Below are positions 1 through 8,196 of a DNA stretch of 49,596 nt, one piece after another. The position numbers and the translations under genes are program-made. Source of the DNA: Microscilla marina ATCC 23134 (lineage in GTDB: Bacteria; Bacteroidota; Bacteroidia; Cytophagales; Microscillaceae); the NCBI RefSeq assembly GCF_000169175.1, contig NZ_AAWS01000065.1:1-49596 (forward strand). Direction: 5' to 3'. The notes under the pieces were generated by a model. It saw only the letters and a list, made by a program, of their open reading frames with translations, made no database searches and was not told where the DNA came from. How positions within the stretch are numbered: position 1 is the first letter of the stretch; every line of letters starts with the position of its first letter.

Positions 1-71
1 AAACATTGCCCAAAGCCTGGGCTGTCCCTTGATTATCAATTGGTGTCTCCCAAAATAAACGCAATTTTGAG

Positions 72-887
72 ATGTCACCGTTTACAGTAAAGGCAGATAC
101 CACTATTGCCGAGGTGACAGCAGCTGATTTGGTGATTGTATCACCTATTGATACCAATGAGCCTGTAGATGCGGTGTTACAAGAAAATCCTCCATTGTTT
201 GAATGGATTAGGCAACAGTATGCTCAGGGAGCCGAAGTAGTATCTTTGTGTACAGGGGCTTATATATTGGCTGCTACTGGTTTGCTCAACGGTAAAGAAG
301 CCGCTTCGCATTTTTCGGTAATGAGTGATCTTAGGCAAAGGTTTTCGGAGGTAAATTGGCAAAAAGGGGCAATTATTACCGAAAAAGACAGGGTGATTAC
401 AAGTGGTGGTGCGTTGTCGTCGCTCAATGCCTTGATCTATTGGTTGCTTAAATATTACGACCGTCATAAGGTGTTGAGCATAGCCAAAAAACTACAAATA
501 GATTATCCACGCACTTCACAAAAGCCTTATTATATCTTTAGTAACCAAAAAAGCCATCAAGATGAACTAGTACTAAAGGTGCAGGAGTATATGGAACAAT
601 ACCAGGGCGAATCACTCAATTTTGATACATTAGCCGAAAGGCATCATATTAGTCGGCGTAGCCTTAACCGGAGGTTTAAAAATGCCACTGGAGAATCATT
701 GCGCTCATATCAGCAACGCATCATCATAGAAAAAGCTAAAGAACAGCTAGAGCACAAAAACATTACAGTACAAGAGCTTGCTTATAGGTTGGGTTATGTA
801 GATGTGGCTTCTTTTAGGAACCTGTTTTATAAAGTGACAGGTACTTTACCCAATGAATACCAAAAGAAATTTGCACCAATAAGATAG
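72..887 (+). CDS. GlxA-type AraC-family transcriptional regulator (5' part missing or frameshifted)
   Basis: This is a transcription regulator with an N-terminal DJ-1/PfpI-like (GATase1-like) domain and a C-terminal AraC helix-turn-helix pair. The DJ-1-like part spans about residues 1-135; SLCTGAYILAATGLL matches the nucleophile-elbow region and VITSGG follows. The AraC domain covers about residues 170-268, with two HTH units (FDTLAERHHISRRSLNRRF, then VQELAYRLGYVDVASFRNLF). Family members are usually about 320 aa; the 271 aa here lack the first strands of the DJ-1 fold. Frame 1 at positions 1-54 reads KPGLSLDYQLVSPK, which looks like the missing upstream strand. One extra A in the A-run at 52-55 would join it to this frame, so the gene probably starts before the window and carries a frameshift or sequence error. 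The target is unknown. Confidence 0.8.
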   Translation: MSPFTVKADTTIAEVTAADLVIVSPIDTNEPVDAVLQENPPLFEWIRQQYAQGAEVVSLCTGAYILAATGLLNGKEAASHFSVMSDLRQRFSEVNWQKGAIITEKDRVITSGGALSSLNALIYWLLKYYDRHKVLSIAKKLQIDYPRTSQKPYYIFSNQKSHQDELVLKVQEYMEQYQGESLNFDTLAERHHISRRSLNRRFKNATGESLRSYQQRIIIEKAKEQLEHKNITVQELAYRLGYVDVASFRNLFYKVTGTLPNEYQKKFAPIR

Positions 888-891
888 AGAA

Positions 892-1275
892 ATGGGAACA
901 TACAGCAACCAGGAATGGTATATAAAAGCCGTTCAGCAGTTAACAACAGAATATGGTGATGTGCCGCCTCCTTGGGTATATTCGCCCAATGGACACCCTT
1001 ATAGTATGGAATGGCGCATGGGAGGGGGCGAATCTCATATAATGATATTAGGTGAATGGCTTGATCAACAAAACTTTGATCAAGAAGCCCGCATTGCCTA
1101 TATGAGAAAATACCCGCCTCCACCTCGTTGGTTACAGTGGGCAGCACGGTTTATCTGGGCACTCCAAACAACCAAAGATATTGATTTTACTCCTTATTTT
1201 GAACAATTGAAATCGTTGGGTTTTGAGGGAGTAGACAATTTTGAAGAAGACTCTAATGATGAGCGTTGGGAATAA
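892..1275 (+). CDS. Small soluble protein of unknown function
   Basis: A 127-aa protein I do not recognise. It starts 4 bp after the stop of the AraC-type regulator on the same strand, so the two are probably co-transcribed. There is no signal peptide or membrane segment. It is rich in Trp, Tyr and Pro, with a central MGGGESHIMILGEWLDQQNF segment followed by YMRKYPPPPRWLQWAARFIW, and the C-terminus is acidic. The dense aromatic content and tight spacing support a real gene, possibly the functional partner or target of the regulator, but nothing in the sequence gives a biochemical role. Confidence 0.65.
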   Translation: MGTYSNQEWYIKAVQQLTTEYGDVPPPWVYSPNGHPYSMEWRMGGGESHIMILGEWLDQQNFDQEARIAYMRKYPPPPRWLQWAARFIWALQTTKDIDFTPYFEQLKSLGFEGVDNFEEDSNDERWE

Positions 1276-1292
1276 TTACCTAAACAGTGATT

Positions 1293-1496
1293 TTACTCCT
1301 CTTCTGGCAATATATTTTTTACTCGTCCTACTTCGCCAGTTTCCAGTTGTACCTTGATGCCGTGTGGGTGAGTGGGCGACTTGGTCAATAGTCGTTGTAC
1401 TACCCCTTTGGTCAGGGCTCCTGTTCGCTGATCGGCTTTCATTACTATTTCTACCAGTTGCCCAGGGCGTATATCTTTTCGGTTTTTACCATCCAT
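1293..1496 (-). CDS. ywbE: YwbE family protein (DUF2196)
   Basis: A 67-aa protein matching the small YwbE/DUF2196 family along its full length. Diagnostic stretches are the GQLVEIVMKADQRTG segment, the HPHGIKV motif near residue 43, and the C-terminal GEVGRVKNIL. The fold is probably a small beta-barrel; the function is not established in the family. It runs opposite to the flanking genes, and its stop lies 17 bp from the end of the upstream plus-strand gene. Its ATG faces the rsmI promoter region, so ywbE and rsmI are divergently transcribed. Confidence 0.9.
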   Translation of the reverse strand: MDGKNRKDIRPGQLVEIVMKADQRTGALTKGVVQRLLTKSPTHPHGIKVQLETGEVGRVKNILPEEE

Positions 1497-1582
1497 AACT
1501 TAAATATTTGCTTTTTTTGTTGGAAAACATCTGCCTTTTGGCGAGAATTTGCTGCAAAGTAGTGCGAATTATTTTTTAGCTA

Positions 1583-1590
1583 TAACTTTG
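1583..1590 (+). promoter_or_regulatory. Bacteroidetes -7 box (TAACTTTG) upstream of rsmI
   Basis: TAACTTTG fits the Bacteroidetes -7 consensus TAnnTTTG. It lies 29 bp before the rsmI ATG, leaving a short leader. I did not find a convincing -33 TTTG at the expected 19-21 bp spacing. Confidence 0.5.
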
Positions 1591-1619
1591 CAAACTTAAA
1601 GATTTGACTTGTTATAACA

Positions 1620-2303
1620 ATGGATACAACCCAAGAAACGGTTTTATATTTAGTGCCTACCCCCATTGGCAACCTCGATGATATCACTTTGCGTGCCATT
1701 AAAATACTACAATCGGTAGATGTAATTTTGGCAGAAGACACCCGCACTTCAGGGGTATTGCTTCGACACCTTGACATTGGCAAGCCTTTGCAAAGTTACC
1801 ATATTCATAACGAGCACAAAGTACTACAACAACTGGTAGAGCGAATGCAAAAAGGCGAAAAAATGGCGTTGATTTCAGACGCTGGTACACCTGCCATCTC
1901 TGATCCTGGTTTTTTGCTGGTGCGTGAATGTCTTAAGCATGAGATACAAATAGAGTGTTTGCCAGGAGCTACAGCCTTTGTGCCTGCTTTGGTCAAATCG
2001 GGCTTACCCAACGACCGTTTTATTTTTGAAGGTTTTTTGCCCCATAAAAAAGGCCGACAAACCCGTTTGCAACAACTTGCCGCCGAAACCCGCACTATGG
2101 TATTTTATGAGTCGCCCCACCGACTGGTAAAAATGCTCCATCAATTGGCCGAAGTTTTGGGTAAAGACCGCCAGGCATCTGTATCGCGTGAACTCACTAA
2201 AATCTACGAAGAAACTGTAAATGGTACTCTGGAAGAAGTAGCTCAGCATTTTGAAGCTAAAAAAGTAAAAGGCGAAATAGTAGTAGTAGTGGCAGGGAGT
2301 TAA
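1620..2303 (+). CDS. rsmI: 16S rRNA (cytidine(1402)-2'-O)-methyltransferase RsmI
   Basis: RsmI methylates the 2'-O of C1402 in the decoding centre of 16S rRNA, using SAM. The 227-aa sequence is a class III (tetrapyrrole methylase-fold) methyltransferase. It has the N-terminal PTPIGNLDDITLRA motif, VILAEDTRTSGVLLRH around residue 35, the SAM-site loop LISDAGTPAISDPG around residue 83, PGATAFVPALVKSGL and the late FYESPHRL motif. It is slightly shorter than the E. coli protein because the extreme C-terminal extension is absent, which is common in Bacteroidota. The start is supported by a TAACTTTG promoter box 29 bp upstream. Confidence 0.96.
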   Translation: MDTTQETVLYLVPTPIGNLDDITLRAIKILQSVDVILAEDTRTSGVLLRHLDIGKPLQSYHIHNEHKVLQQLVERMQKGEKMALISDAGTPAISDPGFLLVRECLKHEIQIECLPGATAFVPALVKSGLPNDRFIFEGFLPHKKGRQTRLQQLAAETRTMVFYESPHRLVKMLHQLAEVLGKDRQASVSRELTKIYEETVNGTLEEVAQHFEAKKVKGEIVVVVAGS

Positions 2304-2400
2304 TTACGAATGAATCAATTACGAACCGACCGCAGGGAGCTCTGCGTAAGCTAATTACGAATTTTTCAATTACGAACAGGTCAATCACGAATGAGGAGGA
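2304..2400. repeat. Cluster of AATTACGAA motifs
   Basis: At least four copies of AATTACGAA, or close variants, occur right after rsmI. They are mixed with a short module GGGAGCTCTGC that recurs near 2715 and 45022. The same motif is dense at 2670-2750, 3308-3335, 44148-44250 and 45006, always around the two 80-aa-gene cassettes. Confidence 0.7.
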
Positions 2401-2664
2401 GCAAGCCAAGACAATTCAACCTTAAAAAACATTCCCCTACTTTGGTCTTAGTAAAACGAGACCAAAGCACGCCAACACTCGGAACATCATACACAAGTTG
2501 TTGATGGTGTTTCCGATCGGCATTGTTCAGGTCACCCTTTGGTAACACCTTCACAGGAAGTCGTTTATTGGCAGGGGCAAGCCAAGACAATTCAACCTTA
2601 AAAAACATTCCCCAGCTTTGGTCTTAGTGAAGCGAGACCAAAGCACGCCAACACTCGGAACTAT
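2401..2664. repeat. Tandem hairpin repeat, about 1.5 units of 176 bp (family shared with 44278-45000)
   Basis: The unit starts GCCAAGACAATTCAACC at 2405 and again at 2581, a period of 176 bp. Each unit contains CTTTGGTCT...AGACCAAAG, a 9-bp stem around a roughly 10-nt loop. The second unit is cut off after the ACACTCGGAAC segment, and a further degenerate start sits at 2811-2858. Open frames on the minus strand inside the units are by-products of the repeat. The rest of 2665-2880 holds AATTACGAA motifs and no recognisable gene. Confidence 0.8.
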
Positions 2665-2905
2665 TTTAATTACAAATGGGTTAATTACGAATTTTTTAAT
2701 TATGAACCGACCGTAGGGAGCTCTGCCTTTGGCTAATTACGAATGGGCGCGAAGCGAAGCTAAAAATCATCGTATACAGACTGAATTAAAAACATGTCAA
2801 CTACGGATGAGGAGAGGCAAGACAATTCAACCTTAAAAAGCATTCCTCTACTTTGAAGGCTTATTGTTAATACATTGATTAGCAATGATTTAACTGTATT
2901 TTCTC

Positions 2906-2959
2906 TTGCAAAAGGCAGGTGTTTTTACTATATTTGTTCATACTTTCACGGTGAAAGTA
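2906..2959 (+). promoter_or_regulatory. Promoter plus palindrome upstream of the first 80-aa gene
   Basis: A TTG at 2906-2908 is followed by a 20-nt spacer and TATATTTG at 2929-2936, which fits the Bacteroidetes -33/-7 arrangement. TACTTTCAC-G-GTGAAAGTA at 2941-2959 then forms a 9-bp perfect inverted repeat over the expected transcription start. The same arrangement with the same spacing is found at 45148-45203 in front of the paralogous gene, so selection on it is likely. It could be an operator or a 5'-end stabilising hairpin. Confidence 0.65.
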
Positions 2960-2960
2960 A

Positions 2961-3003
2961 GCCCAAGAGGTTCAGTTTTCGAAGACATACCTCAAGGGCT
3001 TTT
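2961..3003 (+). promoter_or_regulatory. Possible attenuator-like hairpin in the leader
   Basis: GCCC-aa-GAGGT (2961-2971) can pair with ACCTC-aa-GGGC (2989-2999), and a T-rich run follows at 3000-3003. This resembles an intrinsic terminator inside the leader of the 80-aa gene. In the second cassette only the GAGG/CCTC part and the CTCAAGGGCTTTT tail are kept, so the structure is tentative. Confidence 0.3.
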
Positions 3004-3026
3004 GTTACAAATAAAACTTATAACAA

Positions 3027-3269
3027 ATGCAATTTACTGAATTAAATACAGAGGTACAAAACATTGCCATCCCTGAGTCAATTGTAAACATATTTGCCCA
3101 AAGCCTTCGTGCCAATTTTGAGGCATTAACGTTTGACGTGGACACCTCTTTAGAGTTGTTCGAAAACCAAGAATATACACAGGTAAAAACTCACCTACAG
3201 GCAAGCATTCAACAAATGCAATATTTGCTTAACAACGTAGGTTTGCTGGGTGAACTGGAAAATAAATAA
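3027..3269 (+). CDS. 80-aa protein of unknown function, cassette copy 1
   Basis: A small acidic protein with no signal peptide, Cys or recognised domain. It is predicted to be largely helical (SIVNIFAQSLRANFEAL, then TQVKTHLQASIQQMQYLLNNV). A second gene of exactly the same length lies at 45268-45510; by hand count about 59 of 80 residues are identical, with conserved blocks IPESIVN, LFENQEY and QMQYLLNNV. Both have the same promoter/palindrome leader of about 90 nt and a hairpin-repeat array upstream. Conservation at the protein level between two distant copies supports a real coding gene. Function unknown. Confidence 0.75.
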   Translation: MQFTELNTEVQNIAIPESIVNIFAQSLRANFEALTFDVDTSLELFENQEYTQVKTHLQASIQQMQYLLNNVGLLGELENK

Positions 3270-3392
3270 AGTCCTGTAGTTTCAAGTGTTCTATAGGTTC
3301 ACTTAAACAATTACGAATTGGTCAATTACGAATGGGTTGTTATCTACTTCAGAAAGCTCATCAAATAAGCCACTGAATTTGTTGAAATCATC

Positions 3393-3435
3393 AAAAAAAA
3401 ATCCCTTGCAAAACCATCAAGATTTTGCAAGGGAT
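3393..3435 (-). terminator. Intrinsic terminator of the DUF4856 lipoprotein gene
   Basis: A 13-bp perfect stem, ATCCCTTGCAAAA (3401-3413) with TTTTGCAAGGGAT (3423-3435), has a 9-nt loop. On the minus strand it is followed by a run of eight T (3393-3400). It sits 42 bp past the stop of the gene at 3477-4808. Confidence 0.9.
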
Positions 3436-3476
3436 AAATAAACTATCAGTAAGTGTAGACTCAGGACCCAGGCTGT

Positions 3477-4808
3477 TTACCAGGTAATCACGCTACTATC
3501 GTCAAAGCTATAAGTATTTTTCAACGAGGTACGTACTTCTTCTAACTTGGTTTTGTAAGTGGCATCATTCGCCACTACCGGAGCCGTTCCTACCTTGGTT
3601 TGCAGGTCTTGCAAAATAGTGTCCGTCATTAGTTTATACTTGGCACTACCATATTGTAGGGCTACCAAAAACCCCTTCATTTCTGACCAGTGTTTTGCCA
3701 GGTTAGGAATGTTTTCGTTGGTGGTACCCACCGCCGTCATATCGTTCAATGTTTCGTTGATGTAGTGAATAATAGTAGCGGCAATTACTTTTTCCCAGGT
3801 TTGGGCAGCTTTTTTTATTTCTGGCTCTATTACCGTAGCAAAATCGGCTTTGTTGTAGATAGCAGTACGTCCTGCCAAAAAAGCATCAAAGGCTTCTTTA
3901 GTAAAGTTGGTATTTTTTGCTCCACCACGGTCACGTTTTCCCGCATTGCGCGAAAAACCAAAGTTATACTCCGAGTGAAAATCAACTTTACTATCACCAT
4001 TGGCATCTTTGTAAAAAGTCAAGCCGTTTTTAGCTGCCAACGCATCGTCACTATAAGCAGCATAATCGCGAGCAGCTCCAAAATAGCCAAAACCTTCGTC
4101 AAAAACGTGTTCCATCACCGTAAAAGGGTCAGCAGATTTACCCTCTCTTTGGCGAGGCTCTGTATTGTTTTCTTCTCCTACCCGATTGAGATAATACCCT
4201 GCCCCTTGCGAGTAAGTCAATGCGCCTAACAACACCTTGTTGATCAACTGATTGTAATCTACCTTGGTAGTAGCATCAATGTAAATGTCTTTGCCTGTTT
4301 TACCTGCTTGTACATTGGCATCTATTTTATCCAACCATCCCTTGACCAAAGCATCTGCTGTTTGGTTATAACCAATTACTGTAGCATCTGATATTTTACC
4401 CGGAATGTTTTTGCCAGTAGCTATCTTGGCATAAAAAGTCTCAGTAAAACTAGCATTGTGCTTGTTTTTGGTAACTGTTTCCAAGTTATCAGTATCTAAG
4501 TGATTGTATAACTGCAATACTTGAGATTTCAGATTCACCGGAGGAGTCGCTGCCGTGGCTGCATCGTCAATCAAATGTTTGATGTCTTGCACCAACAAGT
4601 TGCGTACTACCTGCCCCGTATAGTCTACGCTACTGATGCCACTTTCAAAGCGACTTTCAAAACTATAGGTAGAAGGCACCTCTAGGGTATTGGTAGAATT
4701 ACCAGGGGTTACTTCTTCGTTTTTTGCTTTACAAGCATTCAACCCTATACCAGCTGCCAACAATAAGGCAAATTGTATTTTTATTTTTTGTATAGATAAA
4801 CCTTTCAT
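3477..4808 (-). CDS. DUF4856 domain-containing lipoprotein
   Basis: A 443-aa predicted lipoprotein. It has a basic N-terminus, a hydrophobic core and a lipobox-like GIGLNAC with the lipidated Cys near residue 26. The mature part matches DUF4856, a Bacteroidota family of periplasmic or outer-membrane helical proteins often found near iron-uptake genes; typical pieces are FTVMEHVFDEGFGYFGAARDY and FGFSRNAGKRDRGG. It is last in a minus-strand series after a small lipoprotein, a FecA-like TonB-dependent receptor and a four-helix-bundle gene, which suggests a role in iron or metal acquisition. That role is inference. A strong intrinsic terminator follows the gene. Confidence 0.88.
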   Translation of the reverse strand: MKGLSIQKIKIQFALLLAAGIGLNACKAKNEEVTPGNSTNTLEVPSTYSFESRFESGISSVDYTGQVVRNLLVQDIKHLIDDAATAATPPVNLKSQVLQLYNHLDTDNLETVTKNKHNASFTETFYAKIATGKNIPGKISDATVIGYNQTADALVKGWLDKIDANVQAGKTGKDIYIDATTKVDYNQLINKVLLGALTYSQGAGYYLNRVGEENNTEPRQREGKSADPFTVMEHVFDEGFGYFGAARDYAAYSDDALAAKNGLTFYKDANGDSKVDFHSEYNFGFSRNAGKRDRGGAKNTNFTKEAFDAFLAGRTAIYNKADFATVIEPEIKKAAQTWEKVIAATIIHYINETLNDMTAVGTTNENIPNLAKHWSEMKGFLVALQYGSAKYKLMTDTILQDLQTKVGTAPVVANDATYKTKLEEVRTSLKNTYSFDDSSVITW

Positions 4809-4898
4809 AACTCACAATATTTATAGCGACAAGGTATAAGCGATAAGCTACAAGTTTTTTGCTTGGCTATTCGTTTAGTCTTGCCTTAAATAATCGTT

Positions 4899-5213
4899 TT
4901 ATAATTTACTTTTAATAGATTTAATTAATCCAACCAACATTTTTTGTATTTCAACAATATCATCAAGTAGAGCTATTGGCTCTGACAACATTTTTAACCT
5001 CTCTACAAGTAGTAACTGTGTTTCTATTTCATAACTCGATCCCAAAGCGATTTCCAAAAACCGCTTAAGCTCCAATTGACTACTGCGACTACAGCCTTCA
5101 GCCACATTAGAAGGAATAGATACAGCTGCTCTTTGTATTTGACTTTTTAAAGCAAACCTTTCATCTACTGGCAAATGCTGCATTAATAAATAGACCTTGA
5201 CTGTAAAGTCCAT
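4899..5213 (-). CDS. Four-helix-bundle (23S rRNA intervening-sequence-like) protein; first codons cut off by a nonsense codon
   Basis: This matches the four-helix-bundle / S23 (IVS) family: a helix with LMQHLPVDERFALKSQIQRAAVSIPSNVAEGCSRSS, then ELKRFLEIALGSSYEIETQL. Members normally start with a short strand and a conserved VWQKA-type motif. Here the frame upstream of the ATG at 5213 reads MRDFKKLVVW, then TAA at 5222-5220, then KSM, with no frameshift. A single Gln-to-stop change (CAA to TAA) therefore interrupts the ancestral gene, which would have been 4899-5252. The protein could be made from the ATG at 5213, or the gene could be dead. The family's function is poorly known. It lies between a DUF4856 gene and a TonB receptor on the same strand. 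Confidence 0.75.
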   Translation of the reverse strand: MDFTVKVYLLMQHLPVDERFALKSQIQRAAVSIPSNVAEGCSRSSQLELKRFLEIALGSSYEIETQLLLVERLKMLSEPIALLDDIVEIQKMLVGLIKSIKSKL

Positions 5214-5352
5214 GCTTTTTTACCAAACCACCAGTTTTTTAAAATCTCTCATAAGCTCAAGTGTTGATATTAAAGTTGTTATATTTTTATTTACTACTTA
5301 AACTCAGCCTTGTCGCTTGAAGCTTATGGCTTGTTACTTAAAACTAAAAACC

Positions 5353-5530
5353 CAGCTCCTAGTGCATTGGGGATTAAATAAGTTGCCTATTAATTTGGAT
5401 GAATTTTGTTTTCTGACGAGTCGTGAAAATGGCGGATAGCCATAGCTATCTAACTTTTTTACGAGGAAGTCAGGGGGCAAAAGTCACCAAAGAATATGTG
5501 AGTAACTTAGTACCCAATGCACTAGAACCT
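5353..5530. mobile_element. Short non-coding element with terminal inverted repeats (MITE-like)
   Basis: CTAGTGCATTGGG at 5358-5370 and its exact complement CCCAATGCACTAG at 5513-5525 are perfect 13-bp inverted ends. Similarity continues weakly outward (AGCTC against AGGTT). There is no coding frame inside. A GATAGC-CATA-GCTATC hairpin sits at 5435-5450. The element lies just after the stop of the TonB-dependent receptor gene. No clear target duplication was seen. Confidence 0.55.
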
Positions 5531-5532
5531 AC

Positions 5533-8172
5533 TTAAAAACTCCAGCTTACCCCTGCATTAATCTGGCGACGAGCGCCTACCAAAATGCCAGAACTTGCGG
5601 TGGGTTCGGGTCGTGAAGGATGAGAATGCAACCTTGAACTAATGTATATATTATCTAAAAGATTTTTGACCGTGGCAAATACCCGCCACTTTTTGTTGAA
5701 AGAATAAGAAGCGCTTAGATTGATAAGGTAATAAGCCGGAATGGGTCCTGCATCTCCCCTAAAACCCAAGTATTTACGTTCGTTGCCGTTGGCATCCAAA
5801 TAAGTAGCATTTTGGACAAAGCCTTCAGTAAGGTTTTCAAAATCGCTGAAAGATTGGCTTACAAATTTAAAATCAGCCCGAAGCGAGAGCCCAAAAGCAA
5901 ATGATTTAGCCAACCCAATATTTAAAGTATGATTTGGAGCATAAGGCATATCATTGCCACTAATGTCTATAGTGTCTTGCACTGCTACCAAGGTGCCAGA
6001 GGCATCAGCGCGATAAGCATCATAACGACTATTCAAGTGAGAAGGCGTCAGGGCATTGACCACCTTTGACTGGAGGTAAGTATAAGCAAAGTTAATATCT
6101 GGCAACAAAGCGCTTAGACGAGATAATTTAATGCTTCCGCCAGCTTCCAATCCGGTACTGCGCACCTTGCCCAAGTTTAAAAATACAGCGCTGCGGGCTG
6201 CGGCTACCATGTCTTCTATGTCCAGCAGAAAACCCGCTACCTCAAAATTACCCCAGGATTTGTTTACCCTAAATCCTAGCTCATAATTCCAACTTTTTTC
6301 GGCAGCCAAGTCAAGCGTGCTACCCGTATTTTGGCTGCCATTGTCTACAAAAGGCAACGAGAAGCTCCCACTTTGCGGAGGAGTAAAGCCTCGGTGTACA
6401 CCACCAAACAAAGTAAAGTCAGTAAGTGCGGCAAAATTAAACCCAGCGCCAGGCAATACTACCACAGTAGTCTTATCATTGTATTTACTTCCCTGTAGCT
6501 TATCTACCACCTCTTGCTCAAAGGCTTCTACCCTTGCCCCCAAACGCATCGAAAAGCGCTCAGTAAATTGAATATTTTGTTGTGCATAAAACGAAAAAGC
6601 AGTCGTGGTAAAAGTACGGCTTTGGGCACGTGGCAGGGCTTCGCGAAACTGAGTAGTGGCACCAGTGGTGCTGTCGGTTACACTCACTGTTTGGTAAAGC
6701 GCTCCTTCGCGGTCGGTTGGACTGCTACCTACTTTAAAACTATCCATAAACCGTTCGTAATGGTAACGTCCCCCAATATTCAGGGTGGCACCTTTGCCAA
6801 ACAGCTGATATTCATAGTTATAGTTTTGCTCAATGCCTGCGGTGGCAAAGGTGCGTAAAATGCCAAAATTGGTTTGCCCATTGCCTACCCTTACCAAGTC
6901 AGTAGCAGAAGTATAATTTTGGGCTTCTACCTCTTGCCCATTAAGGTAAGCGCCTAAGCTTGTGGCACGAATAAACATATCGTCTTCACGCCACCAGTCA
7001 CGGTCAAAGTAACTTGCATACCCTTTAGTTACCGCTACCAGGTGTTTATTAATTTGCACCTCATAAATGGCATCCAACGAAGTACGAAAAACCTTGAACT
7101 CATCATTCTTTTTAGGGTTAAACCTGGGGTTGGTGCGAAAAGAATACTCTGTCAAGCCAGTGTAAGTAGCCTGATTGTCTTCCATATTGAGGTTGTACTT
7201 CAGGTACAGTTTTTTATTTTCTTTGGCAATGATATTGGTCTTTAGAGTCGCGTTTATTTGCTCAAACGTATTATTTTCACGGTAACCATCGCCACGTTTA
7301 TACAACAGTTGCAGTTCGGGGTGTACTTTGTTGTTGCCCCAACCACCTATTTCGGCAAAAGCACTGGCATAGCCATTGGTACCACCCGTGAGCATGACCA
7401 TGCCACCAAAGTCTTTACGGGGGCGTCGGGTAATGTAGTTAATCACTCCCCCCATTGTTTGTGGCCCATATTTAATACTTCCGCTTCCTTTGATTACCTC
7501 TATTTCTTCCAGTCGCTCTACTGGAGGGTTGTAGTACATATTAGGGTAAACATAAGCCGCAGGTTGAATAGGCACTCCGTCTTCGAGCACCAATACACGG
7601 GCACTTCTACGTGGGTTAAGCCCCCTGATACCAATACTTAAGCGTGAGTTACCGAAGCCGTCGTCACCTACACCGTTTACCCCCGGCACATACTCTAGTG
7701 CTTCTTGGGTACCCACTGGGGCAATCATTTGAATATCTTCGGTTTTTAAGCGAGTAGCAGTACCAGGCAGTTTACGATAACTTCCGGGAGCATCGCCTAT
7801 AATTTCTACTGCCGAAAGGGTCAAGTTATTTTCTTTGAGGGATATTTCAAGCGTGGTTTGAGGAGAGAGCGTAGGGGTAATTTGAACCGAGAAGTCGTTA
7901 TAACCTATAAATTTCACTTTGAGTTGCAAGGGTTGTTTTTGAGAGGTTTGGAGCAAAAACAACCCTTGGGCATTGGTAGAAGTGACCCCAATTATCTTCT
8001 CTTTTTCCAGTAAAATCACGGTTGCTCCTACAATCGGTTCACTTTCTTTGGCAGCTTTGACTACCCCTTTTATAAAGTGCCGGGGAGGTGCTTGTGCCCA
8101 GGCAATGGAGTAAGCATTCAACCATAAAAACAGTAAAACAAGCACGAGTTTACGACAGTCACCTTGCATCAT
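5533..8172 (-). CDS. TonB-dependent receptor, FecA-like
   Basis: An 879-aa outer-membrane receptor for TonB-driven uptake. After a signal peptide (about residues 1-27, cleaved near AWAQA) comes a CarboxypepD_reg-like domain (about 32-112; IKGVVKAAKESEPIVGATV). The plug domain is at about 125-240 (ALEYVPGVNGVG, LVLEDGVPIQPAAYVYPN, IEVIKGSGSIKYGPQTMGG). The rest is a 22-strand-type barrel ending in an aromatic residue (AGVSWSF). The plug resembles ferric-citrate type receptors, so a ferric siderophore or citrate complex is the likely ligand, but specificity cannot be read from sequence. It starts 24 bp after a small lipoprotein gene and is probably in one operon with it. Confidence 0.93.
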   Translation of the reverse strand: MMQGDCRKLVLVLLFLWLNAYSIAWAQAPPRHFIKGVVKAAKESEPIVGATVILLEKEKIIGVTSTNAQGLFLLQTSQKQPLQLKVKFIGYNDFSVQITPTLSPQTTLEISLKENNLTLSAVEIIGDAPGSYRKLPGTATRLKTEDIQMIAPVGTQEALEYVPGVNGVGDDGFGNSRLSIGIRGLNPRRSARVLVLEDGVPIQPAAYVYPNMYYNPPVERLEEIEVIKGSGSIKYGPQTMGGVINYITRRPRKDFGGMVMLTGGTNGYASAFAEIGGWGNNKVHPELQLLYKRGDGYRENNTFEQINATLKTNIIAKENKKLYLKYNLNMEDNQATYTGLTEYSFRTNPRFNPKKNDEFKVFRTSLDAIYEVQINKHLVAVTKGYASYFDRDWWREDDMFIRATSLGAYLNGQEVEAQNYTSATDLVRVGNGQTNFGILRTFATAGIEQNYNYEYQLFGKGATLNIGGRYHYERFMDSFKVGSSPTDREGALYQTVSVTDSTTGATTQFREALPRAQSRTFTTTAFSFYAQQNIQFTERFSMRLGARVEAFEQEVVDKLQGSKYNDKTTVVVLPGAGFNFAALTDFTLFGGVHRGFTPPQSGSFSLPFVDNGSQNTGSTLDLAAEKSWNYELGFRVNKSWGNFEVAGFLLDIEDMVAAARSAVFLNLGKVRSTGLEAGGSIKLSRLSALLPDINFAYTYLQSKVVNALTPSHLNSRYDAYRADASGTLVAVQDTIDISGNDMPYAPNHTLNIGLAKSFAFGLSLRADFKFVSQSFSDFENLTEGFVQNATYLDANGNERKYLGFRGDAGPIPAYYLINLSASYSFNKKWRVFATVKNLLDNIYISSRLHSHPSRPEPTASSGILVGARRQINAGVSWSF

Positions 8173-8196
8173 TCGATTATTCTCTTAGTGAGTGAT

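Noticed and set aside
3690-4229. 179-aa plus-strand frame opposite the DUF4856 gene
   Set aside because: It is a shadow of a well-supported minus-strand lipoprotein with signal, domain and terminator.
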